Below are positions 32,838 to 40,376 of a stretch of 64,000 bases of DNA, in pieces; the first letter of the stretch is position 1; each line of letters starts with the position of its first letter. Source of the DNA: Acinetobacter chinensis (GTDB taxonomy: Bacteria; Pseudomonadota; Gammaproteobacteria; Pseudomonadales; Moraxellaceae); contig NZ_CP032134.1 of assembly GCF_002165375.2 (NCBI RefSeq), positions 1,798,001 to 1,862,000 on the forward strand. The letters are read 5' to 3'. The position numbers and the translations under genes were made by a program. The notes below the pieces were generated by a model, which saw only the letters and a program-made list of their open reading frames with translations, was not told the DNA's origin and did not search any database.

Positions 32838-34568
32838 TTATAAGCTTAATGCAGCTTTTTTATGATTCATTTTGGTAGAAACTTTCAACGGATCCCATGA
32901 TTCTGACCGACTCGGCAGTAAGCTGGAATCAGCATAAATCTGTCCTGAGTGGATTTCCTTGTCCATATCCCTACCAAAAATTGCACTTGCAGCATGCAAC
33001 CCACTCAGGAAGGCTCCTTCAATTGATGGTCCCCATGTGGTACTTGTTCCTGCCAGATATAATCCAGAGATACGTGTTTTTGATTTAGGTCTGAATGGAC
33101 CATATTGCCTGATATTACACTCAAGGCCATAAGCTGTTGCATCTGTTGAAAGCGTATAACGCTCATGTGATAAGGGTGTTGCTGCCTCTTTCTATACAAT
33201 ATGCTGCTTTATTCCAGGCATCACTTCTTCAACACGTTGAATCATGATTTCGGTCAGTTGCTCTTTCAGATCAAGATAATAATTATCTTTACTGTAATTC
33301 TGTCCTTGTGCTGCTTTTGTCCAGAATTCCCGACTTGCAGGTACCATTGTCATGCTTTCCAAAGTCGAACACCCTGCAGGTGCATGACGCTTATTGTCTG
33401 GATCTTTAACCGTGGAGGAATGAATAAATGCCGGTAAAGTTTCACGCGCTCTTTTAATCCATTGATCTGTAGTCAGCTCACTATGTCCTTCGCTACCCAG
33501 GATGGCGACCGTTTTTTCTAAAGATTCTGTTGTTGGTACTGAAAAATAATTTGTATTTGGCATCCACTCTCTTAAATCTGTATTTAATCCCAGGAAGACA
33601 TTTACGAAAGGATCGCTCATTTTATAATTCTTTACTTTACGTATAAATCCCGAAGGCAAATGCTCCACACCAACCATATTCAGATATGTTTTTTTTATAT
33701 CTGCTGCAGAAACAACAGTACTGGTCGTAAATTCTTCACCACCTTCTAAGCGGACACCATGAACTTTATTATTCTGGACTAAAATTCTATCCACTTTTGC
33801 TTGTGTCCGAACCATACCACCATGTGCTTCTATGACCTCAACCAGATTACCTGCTAAAACCTGCCCACCACCTAGAGGATACCAGGCACCTCCACTTATG
33901 TAGTTCTGTAGTAATCCTGCATGTAGAACAACAGGCGCACGCGAAGGTATACAACCATACTGTCCAAACTGTACAGATACGACTGTACGGGCTTCTGTAC
34001 TAAGTCGACAATAATCCAGAAGCTTACTGACTGGCATCATTGCCCATACCGATGCACTGCCAGCATTCACAGCGAATTTAGTGGTTCCCCATAATGATGC
34101 AGGTGTACGGCTACGGTCGATCGCCATACCTATACGGGAAATAATGTCAATGAATTGACGGAGACCCTTTTCTTCCTGTGGAAAAGCCTGAATTAAGTTA
34201 TTTAAATAATTATCCCAGCCATAGGGTATTTTAACTTTGTGGTTAGGTGTAATCACAGTGTCATAACCACTCGCATCCATTAAAGAGAACTGGATCCGGT
34301 CTTTTAAGCCCAGGCTGTTGAGCATCGTAGTCAGTTGCCCTTTCTCGCCACAATCACCAATATAATGAATACCTACATCGAACTCCCATTGACGTTTACG
34401 GCGGAAAACATGGCTACATCCACCAACAACGTTATATTGCTCCAGGAGTAATGTTTTATGCCCATTAGTCGCTAGAAAAGCCGCTGTTGATAATCCTCCT
34501 ATTCCTCCACCAATAACGATGGCATCCCAGTGCTGTTTAGTTTGTTGTGAAATCGACCTATCCATCAT
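32838..34568 (-). pseudogene. FAD-dependent phytoene desaturase/retinol isomerase-like protein with in-frame TAG
   Basis: A 576-codon frame interrupted only by TAG at 33192-33194, after residue 458. Before it come the FAD-binding AIVIGGGIGGLSTAAFLATNGHKTLLLEQ, GGCSHVFRRKRQWEFDVGIHYIG, and SVQFGQYGCIPSRAP. After it, in the same frame, are KEAATPLSHERYTLS and GLYLAGTSTTWGPSIEGAFLSGLHAAS, the C-terminal FAD-closing region of carotenoid-type oxidoreductases. A product stopping at the TAG would lack that FAD-closing end and is probably inactive. The divergent HxlR gene likely regulates it. Whether the TAG is genuine or read through should be tested. Confidence 0.8.
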
Positions 34569-34665
34569 TTGCTCCAGAAGTTGCTATCAATACTTTGATA
34601 GTCTTCGAATCATCATTTATAAATTAAGCGTCTTCTTATTGCTTAAAAGCATTGTTTATAATATA

Positions 34666-34682
34666 AGTTCTATAAAAGAACT
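34666..34682. promoter_or_regulatory. HxlR-type operator copy 2 (desaturase side)
   Basis: AGTTCT-ATAAA-AGAACT, perfect 6-bp arms with a 5-bp spacer, in the 218-bp divergent spacer. On the minus strand TTAGTT and TTATAA, 17 bp apart, overlap or flank it, so a bound regulator would occlude the desaturase promoter. Confidence 0.55.
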
Positions 34683-34786
34683 AACTTAAAAAATAACGAC
34701 TATGGACTTTTATGTCAATTGACTCTATAAAGTCGTCCTAAAATGATAAAATTTTACCCACAGGGATAAAAAATGAGGGTGGTCAT

Positions 34787-35146
34787 ATGAAATGGGATGA
34801 ACTAAGTGAAATGAACTGTCCGATCGCCAGAACACTTTCAATTCTGGGAGATCGCTGGACTTTGCTCATTGTCCGTAATGCTTTTATGAATACAAAAAAA
34901 TTTGATGAATTCCAGAAGCAATTAGGCATCACCCGCCATCTTTTGACAGAACGGTTAAACCGTCTGGTTGAGTATAAAATTCTTGAGAAAGTACTCTATC
35001 AGGAAGCTCCGAAACGTTATGAGTATCACCTAACGAAAAAAGGATTTACACTTTTACCAATTTTACTTGCCTATACTGAGTGGGGAAATAAATGGATGTT
35101 CGAAGAAACTGAGGTTGAAGAAAATAATTCACAGTCAAAAATATAA
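34787..35146 (+). CDS. HxlR-family transcriptional regulator
   Basis: A 119-residue winged-helix protein: MNCPIARTLSILGDRWTLLIVRNAFMNTKKFDEFQKQLGITRHLLTERLNRLVEYKILEKVLYQEAPKRYEYHLTKKG is a typical HxlR domain, including the conserved N-terminal cysteine that can serve as a redox or aldehyde switch, and the Y-x-L-T-x-x-G wing. It is divergent from the desaturase gene and faces an inverted repeat found before two adjacent transcription units. Confidence 0.9.
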   Translation: MKWDELSEMNCPIARTLSILGDRWTLLIVRNAFMNTKKFDEFQKQLGITRHLLTERLNRLVEYKILEKVLYQEAPKRYEYHLTKKGFTLLPILLAYTEWGNKWMFEETEVEENNSQSKI

Positions 35147-35160
35147 CCATTAATATTTAA

Positions 35161-35185
35161 GAAGCCCTCATTTGAGGGCTTTTAA
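35161..35185 (+). terminator. Rho-independent terminator
   Basis: GAAGCCCTCATTTGAGGGCTTTT: stem AAGCCCTC/GAGGGCTT followed by T-run, 14 bp after the HxlR stop. Confidence 0.85.
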
Positions 35186-35225
35186 GAAAAATTTTAAGAG
35201 TCCGTTATGTAAGGTTTAATTAGGC

Positions 35226-35741
35226 TTATGCCTTTTTCGAACATTGTGACTGTATAAAATTAAATGCATCAATTGTCTTCAGAACTGACTTATTATCCAG
35301 GTCGCTGTTAAAACTGAAAATTACAAAATCTCCATTTTTCTGAGCATCCCATCCTCTTACCAATCTCACATATTGAGTATAAAAAGCATTATTAACTGAA
35401 AATAATCTCAGACCACTTGTGCTGTCATTAATATATCCTTTCTCTAAACCAGGGACTTTACTCCAATCAATAACGACTTCCTGCCTCAGGTCAATTTTAT
35501 GCCCACTGTAACTTATACTATTACCTATCTGAAGATACTTGGTAAGACATCCCTGACTGTAAAATTCAACAATTGTTGCATTTCCATTTCCAATAAATCC
35601 ATTTAGATCATAACGTTTCTGTTTTTCAATAATATATTTATGAGCATCTTCTATCGTACTAAACTGTGATTTTTCTTCAGCATAAACTCCAGCTGAAGCA
35701 AATATCATCCCTATAATTAACGCAATAGAATGAATCTTCAT
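35226..35741 (-). CDS. Exported protein of unknown function
   Basis: A 171-residue protein with a signal peptide (MKIHSIALIIGMIFASAGVYA, cut after A-Y-A). The mature part is a beta-rich domain with FSTIEDAHKYIIEKQ, NATIVEFYSQGCLTKYLQIGNSIS and two cysteines (C in GCLTKY and C in QSQCSKK) that could form a disulphide. I do not recognise a family. With the next gene it forms a pair of exported proteins at the left edge of the prophage. Confidence 0.65.
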   Translation of the reverse strand: MKIHSIALIIGMIFASAGVYAEEKSQFSTIEDAHKYIIEKQKRYDLNGFIGNGNATIVEFYSQGCLTKYLQIGNSISYSGHKIDLRQEVVIDWSKVPGLEKGYINDSTSGLRLFSVNNAFYTQYVRLVRGWDAQKNGDFVIFSFNSDLDNKSVLKTIDAFNFIQSQCSKKA

Positions 35742-35777
35742 ATAACAGCCCCTCTACGTTAATACATTAGATATTAT

Positions 35778-36140
35778 TTAGAATGTAATACCATCCCACC
35801 ATCCACGAACATCTCTATTCGATGTATACGAAGCTGTACTTCCTTCCCTCAGCATAAAATTACAACTATAGACCTTAGCATAAAGTCGTCCTAAAGAACG
35901 GTGAGTCAGAAAATTGGATTGTACAGTTCTACCTTGACTGCAACCCGATAAGCTTAGGGCTTCCGATACCGTGTCATAGGAACTTGATGTCCTTTGTGTT
36001 GGTCCATCACAATAATATCTCCCTGAATCGGACAACCAACAAACAGCAATTGCCGTTTTAGGAGATTCAGCCATAGCCTGTGATGAACTGAAAAATAATG
36101 AATAAATAATTATTGCAGTAATGTATTTTAGAATTTTCAT
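35778..36140 (-). CDS. Exported Cys-rich protein of unknown function
   Basis: A 120-residue protein with signal peptide (MKILKYITAIIIYSLFFSSSQAMA). The mature region has four cysteines (AVCWLSDSGRYYCDGPT, GCSQGR, YSCNF), which fits two disulphides, and ends with RGWWDGITF. It loosely recalls DUF4189 by its AVCW start, C-terminal Gly-Trp pattern and length, but I cannot confirm that. A palindrome related to the Arc operators lies about 80 bp upstream. Confidence 0.6.
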   Translation of the reverse strand: MKILKYITAIIIYSLFFSSSQAMAESPKTAIAVCWLSDSGRYYCDGPTQRTSSSYDTVSEALSLSGCSQGRTVQSNFLTHRSLGRLYAKVYSCNFMLREGSTASYTSNRDVRGWWDGITF

Positions 36141-36220
36141 TTTAGTACCCTCTTAAAAAAATAATAATTCTGAATTTTCATTCATAATTCAATACGGTAC
36201 ATTATTAAATAAATTTTAAT

Positions 36221-36238
36221 ATACCCTAATTGGGGTAT
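36221..36238. promoter_or_regulatory. Third operator-like palindrome
   Basis: ATACCC-TAATTG-GGGTAT, an inverted repeat with ACCCC-type arms similar to the two Arc/BRO-N operators at 25811 and 25861. It lies upstream of the exported Cys-rich gene. Its relation to those operators is suggestive only. Confidence 0.4.
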
Positions 36239-36316
36239 TCAAATATTCAAAGCCTTGCAGCACATGCTCTATCTTCCAAAAAATCAGCCCGATAAAAAAG
36301 AATCTGGGTACTTTTA

Positions 36317-36904
36317 TCACTTTATTTCCCATTTTTTGTAAGCATTTTCCAGCTTTATATCATAACTGTTCTTTGCATATGCAATCCCGTTGTAGCCACG
36401 CGCAAAGGATTTCCAATCCTTACTCTTCAGAGCATTGATCAGATTATTCACTTTGATATATCGACACATGGCTTCAAGCTGTGAAGCTTCGTCTTTATAC
36501 ATTGCATTAATGAATGTCTGAAGCGATTTATATCCAAGCACAGCCCAGTGATAACCCATCACCTGACCAATGCCCCAGCTGGCTGATTCAAGTGCAGAAT
36601 TACGATGGTACTGAGCTGCTGCATTTAAACGTCCATGCTGAGCCGAATACAGTCCATAACCACCCGATGTTTTGCTACACAGATCAGGGCGTTTGATCAT
36701 CATTTCATTCAGGATCTCTGTCTGCTTACTGGCAATCAAACGCTGACGCATCACATGCCTTTCAAACAAAATGACAGGCGTACCATCCGCATTGAAACCC
36801 GAACCTTTACACTCCACTTCTATCACGGCGCGTAAAACAGCAACTTCAATACCAAGCTCAGCAGCTTGTGCTGCTATCTGTTCCATAATTAATTTTTTGT
36901 TCAT
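36317..36904 (-). CDS. Phage endolysin, N-acetylmuramidase family (DUF3380)
   Basis: A 195-residue lysin without signal peptide. LGIEVAVLRAVIEVECKGSGFNADGTPVILFERHVM holds the catalytic Glu, and SGGYGLYSAQHGRLNAAAQYHRNSALESASWGIGQVMGYHW plus FARGYNG are the remaining conserved blocks of the N-acetylmuramidase fold (DUF3380). It cuts the peptidoglycan backbone at lysis and reaches the periplasm through the holin. It is the last gene of the prophage late operon, and a hairpin plus a GAAGGAAAG ribosome site precede it. Confidence 0.9.
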   Translation of the reverse strand: MNKKLIMEQIAAQAAELGIEVAVLRAVIEVECKGSGFNADGTPVILFERHVMRQRLIASKQTEILNEMMIKRPDLCSKTSGGYGLYSAQHGRLNAAAQYHRNSALESASWGIGQVMGYHWAVLGYKSLQTFINAMYKDEASQLEAMCRYIKVNNLINALKSKDWKSFARGYNGIAYAKNSYDIKLENAYKKWEIK

Positions 36905-36925
36905 TTCACTTTCCTTCAGGCATAA

Positions 36926-36950
36926 AAAAACCGCCTGGAAGGCGGTATAA
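36926..36950 (-). terminator. Intergenic hairpin before endolysin
   Basis: ACCGCC-TGGAA-GGCGGT followed on the minus strand by seven T and ATGCCTGAAGGAAAG, a shape repeated upstream of other late genes. Confidence 0.7.
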
Positions 36951-36981
36951 ACTTTGAATCTGGAATTTGGTTACATAGGCA

Positions 36982-37203
36982 CTAAGCCATCTGCCACAAC
37001 TCATAATATTCCTGAATATCCGAGTTTAAAAACTCATCATTTTCAGTATCATAATTGAATGGCTTGTTTTCGAGAATATCTGCACTGTTCACTGAAATCA
37101 AGTATTTCTTTAAGAACTTCTTAAAAGACTCAATCTTTTCAGGAAAAGTATTTTCTTCATCCCATAAAATTGTGTCCATCTCAAAATCCTTAATACATAA
37201 CAA
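36982..37203 (-). CDS. Small acidic phage protein
   Basis: A 73-residue acidic protein (MDTILWDEENTFPEKIESFKKFLKKYLISVNSADILENKPFNYDTENDEF...). It could start at the internal MDTIL. No signal peptide or membrane segment is present. It lies between holin and endolysin, AT-rich, and its role is unknown. Confidence 0.5.
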   Translation of the reverse strand: MLCIKDFEMDTILWDEENTFPEKIESFKKFLKKYLISVNSADILENKPFNYDTENDEFLNSDIQEYYELWQMA

Positions 37204-37403
37204 AGTTTGCGCATTATATTGATAACAAACCAGCTAATCAACACTTTAAAGTGAATTAAATCACAATATTAACTGTATGCTATTTAATCACACCGCTCTT
37301 ATTCATTTAGCCATTAACAGATTCAGCACTCATTCCGCGTTACATTTGTTAAAAACAATTAAAAACTGTCCTTTATGTTTTTGCAGATCAGGGTTTTTCT
37401 TTG

Positions 37404-37790
37404 TCAGTTTTTAAAATCATCTTTTGCTTTTTTCAGCTCTTTCACGACATCAATAATCGTTCTGCCTTCCTGACCATCAATAAAGTTGAACGTCCACCTG
37501 ACAATTGCCCAGCCAGGCAGTCCACAGACAAAAAAGAAACCGCCCAAAGCGATCACTCCCCATATATCGGTAATCCATTCATGCAGCCCCCATTTAACGA
37601 TAATGAAAGCTCCACCCGTCAGACTCGAAACCACCGTACAGATCAAACCCACTGCCCATTCCTGCGGTGATCTTGGAAAACGCATCATCAGCACAACAGT
37701 CGCAACCATGGCAATTGCCAGTGTCGTAACAATCAACATCCCGTAAAATTTCAGAAATGCAGCCACCCCACTTGTAGAAACCGGTTCCAT
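37404..37790 (-). CDS. Phage holin-like membrane protein
   Basis: The preferred start is MEPVSTS at 37790, with GGGGGAG directly upstream (a longer frame begins at 37820). It gives about 128 residues with three membrane helices (FLKFYGMLIVTTLAIAMVATVVLMM, AVGLICTVVSSLTGGAFIIVKWGL, IWGVIALGGFFFVCGLPGWAIV) and a charged tail (KELKKAKDDFKN). Size, topology and position next to the endolysin suggest a holin that releases the muramidase; antiholin or Rz genes were not found. Confidence 0.7.
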   Translation of the reverse strand: MEPVSTSGVAAFLKFYGMLIVTTLAIAMVATVVLMMRFPRSPQEWAVGLICTVVSSLTGGAFIIVKWGLHEWITDIWGVIALGGFFFVCGLPGWAIVRWTFNFIDGQEGRTIIDVVKELKKAKDDFKN

Positions 37791-37861
37791 AAAACTCCCC
37801 CTGTATTTTATTTTCAGCAATAAAAAAGCACCCTTTCGGATGCTCTGGAATCTGAAACACT

Positions 37862-38605
37862 TCAGATCTGAATACCTTTGAGCTGCATCAGTTCAGAACG
37901 TATCTGTGCTGCCCATGTTTCAAGTTCCGCTTTAGTGAAACCTTTGCTGTACAGGCAGGCATAAACCACATCGGTATCTGCAACCCAGCCCAGTGGTGAT
38001 GACTTCACTGAATAGCCGACTCCAACAGGATTGTCTGTAATATTCACGAGGTCAGGAATTGCCCTTGAAAGGAAAATATCCCGACCTCCCTGCAGATTGG
38101 CATATTCCTGACTGTAGGATGTGGCACTGTTTTTCGTTGCTGAATATACAAGCAGGACATATTCACCGTTAACGTTGGTACTCTGCTGACCGAATGCCAG
38201 TCCAACACCACCAGGAACACCTGCATATACATCTCCACGGGATGACATCGTGGTTCCATGCTCCTTACCATCTGCAGCCTGGGTTTTATCAACGAAGTCT
38301 CCCATCAGAAAGCCCATCCCTGGAGTTTTCTGAGCGACGACCAGAAAGGTAAAGCTTTCAGGCTTCAGTATTCCCGTGTTGATATAGTTTGTCTGATTGA
38401 ACTTAAGTCCATGTTGTCCCTGCACCGGTGATCCCATCATTTCAGAATACAGACCTGTTGCAAAATTATATGCACCATGATCTTTCAGGGCATAGCCGGC
38501 AGCGAGTCCATCCTTAACCAGCGAGGGTAAAAGCATGAGATCTGTCAGCCGTTTGTACTGGGGACCCGATGGCAGTACTGCATTAATTTTCAGATAACCG
38601 TTCAT
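37862..38605 (-). CDS. Phage tail fibre-associated protein
   Basis: A 247-residue soluble protein following the SGNH fibre gene. MNGYLKINAVLPSGPQYKRLTDLMLLPSLVKDGLAAGYALKD starts it. Beta-rich repeats follow (NQTNYINTGILKPESFTFLVVAQK; GGDIFLSRAIPDLV) and a helical end (FTKAELETWAAQIRSELMQLKGIQI). A concanavalin/LamG-like jelly roll is plausible, which would suggest glycan binding at the phage tip. The ribosome site GGAG is 8 bases before the ATG. The family is not certain. Confidence 0.6.
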   Translation of the reverse strand: MNGYLKINAVLPSGPQYKRLTDLMLLPSLVKDGLAAGYALKDHGAYNFATGLYSEMMGSPVQGQHGLKFNQTNYINTGILKPESFTFLVVAQKTPGMGFLMGDFVDKTQAADGKEHGTTMSSRGDVYAGVPGGVGLAFGQQSTNVNGEYVLLVYSATKNSATSYSQEYANLQGGRDIFLSRAIPDLVNITDNPVGVGYSVKSSPLGWVADTDVVYACLYSKGFTKAELETWAAQIRSELMQLKGIQI

Positions 38606-40342
38606 TTAAAGCTCCAGAAATGATTTATATATTTTCTTTGCAAGGCGGTATGCACCTGCCTGGCTGACATGCAGGTTGTCATTCCACTGACCCTGTGCGT
38701 TTTCAGATTCAAAGCCTGCCCAGTCGTCATACATGTTGTAGTACTCCGCTCTGATCTGTGGTGCTAAAAGAAAGACCATTTCAGTGAAATCCACGAGGGG
38801 TATTGGTGGAGTGGCCACACTGGACTGTGCCGGTGCAACGACAATACAGGCACAGCCGGGTGATGCACTTCGGTACCCATTGATGATCCGGGCAATACCA
38901 TTGGCGAAATCAGCAGTTGAATGCCCTCGCCTGTAGTCATTTGTACCCAGCATGATAATGACTACATCAGCACCAATAAATTCTGATAAATTGGCCTGAG
39001 CACCGGGTGAAATTTTCAGATAATCACGACCGGTACAGTTCCCGTTACCCAGCTTATTGACTTCGACACCTGCCCCTGTCGTTTTCCGCATGTGCATACC
39101 CCAGAAACAGATTTCACCACTTTTCACGGTCAGTACCACGGATGAAGTCCCGGACAGGTTAATCATCAGTCTCTGTGCAGCATCCGCTGTAACCTCAGTC
39201 TCAGCGGATCCATTGACTGAATAACTGAACACACCACCCGTATTTCCAAAAAACACACTCAGCTCATTTCCTTTACTCAGATTTCCAAGTGTAATTTTTG
39301 AGCCTGCTGTACTGCTGGATCGGGTAAATCCATCGGGACCACAGCCATAGGGAAATGCAGCTGCACCATTGTCCATGTCGTTAATGGTCCATCCACTGGA
39401 ATAAGTGATTGTGATGCCATCAAGCATATTCCGCTCAGCTCCCAGATTGATCCAGCCTGAACCTGCTTCACCATATTCAGCTCTCAGCAGTTTGATCAGT
39501 TCACCTGTAATCACACTGTGCTCTGTCCAGCTGTCACCGGTAATGGCCACCCGGAGTTGCTGAGCTGCACCGGTTTTAATTTTTGCTGCTTTGGCTTTCC
39601 ACTGAAACAGTGATGTTCCATCTGATACGATGGGTCTGAGACTGACGACACTGGTCAGATATTTGGTCTGAAGATAGCGTCTGTTCAGCAGTTCGACCGC
39701 TTCATCAGACAGCCCTGCAAAACCCAGTTTGCCATCTTTAATCCATACCGGAATATTTCCATCACGATCCACTGCCATAGGAATAAGTGAACCTGAAGAT
39801 GCTTTTCCGATAACAACACTGTCAGCAAAATCCAGAGCACCTTCTTCAAGCCATACAGGAATATATCCTTCAGCATCCACAGCCAATGGAATAATGCGGC
39901 TTGAAACTGATGTCCCAACGCGGTCATCCGTATATTTATTGGCATTGATTACAGCGGTCGCAGCTTTCTGGTCTGCTTCTGCCGATGCTGCAATTATCAC
40001 TTCATCATCCAGCTCCTGAGCTCTGGATACCGCCTTATCAAACTCACTCAGCCCCGTATCTATCCAGACCGTTCCATTCCAGTACCAGATTTTGCTGGTA
40101 TCCATTGCTTTAGCAGCTTTCTTGGCTACTGTAGGTCTGGAGGTTTTCAGTGCGGCTTCCGTCTGAAACGGTTCAAAACCACCTGTGTCCATCAGCAGAC
40201 GGATATATCCAGCCATGGTCAGTGACTGACGGCCAAGCCTGGAGGTGATCACTTTTTCAGTATCTTCATCATTATTGAAACTCTGAATATGCTGGCAGTC
40301 CTGGATTGTTTCCTGCACCGTTTTTACGATTTCGTTTGTCAT
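38606..40342 (-). CDS. Phage tail fibre with SGNH hydrolase domain
   Basis: About 578 residues from ATG 40342 (GGTGG upstream); a longer frame begins at 40399 inside the upstream gene. The N-terminal 250 residues form a fibre shaft region. The C-terminal 300 residues are an SGNH/GDSL hydrolase: GDSW (catalytic Ser about 271), IIMLGTNDYRRG for the oxyanion block and NDNLH (Asp about 555, His about 558). A carbohydrate-esterase or deacetylase activity on capsule or LPS would be typical for a tail fibre; the substrate is unknown. Confidence 0.8.
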   Translation of the reverse strand: MTNEIVKTVQETIQDCQHIQSFNNDEDTEKVITSRLGRQSLTMAGYIRLLMDTGGFEPFQTEAALKTSRPTVAKKAAKAMDTSKIWYWNGTVWIDTGLSEFDKAVSRAQELDDEVIIAASAEADQKAATAVINANKYTDDRVGTSVSSRIIPLAVDAEGYIPVWLEEGALDFADSVVIGKASSGSLIPMAVDRDGNIPVWIKDGKLGFAGLSDEAVELLNRRYLQTKYLTSVVSLRPIVSDGTSLFQWKAKAAKIKTGAAQQLRVAITGDSWTEHSVITGELIKLLRAEYGEAGSGWINLGAERNMLDGITITYSSGWTINDMDNGAAAFPYGCGPDGFTRSSSTAGSKITLGNLSKGNELSVFFGNTGGVFSYSVNGSAETEVTADAAQRLMINLSGTSSVVLTVKSGEICFWGMHMRKTTGAGVEVNKLGNGNCTGRDYLKISPGAQANLSEFIGADVVIIMLGTNDYRRGHSTADFANGIARIINGYRSASPGCACIVVAPAQSSVATPPIPLVDFTEMVFLLAPQIRAEYYNMYDDWAGFESENAQGQWNDNLHVSQAGAYRLAKKIYKSFLEL

Positions 40343-40359
40343 ATTCCACCCATAAAAAA

Positions 40360-40376
40360 ACCCGCTATATGCGGGT
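40360..40376 (-). terminator. Hairpin at the end of the J gene
   Basis: ACCCGC-TATAT-GCGGGT with a T-run on the minus strand; the stop codon of the upstream gene lies inside it. Confidence 0.55.

Noticed and set aside
26461..33194. Idea that TAG is recoded as a sense codon in this organism.
   Set aside because: TAG also ends normal genes here (for example the DUF2474 peptide and the MTHFR-like gene), so general recoding is excluded; only local mutation or suppression remains possible.
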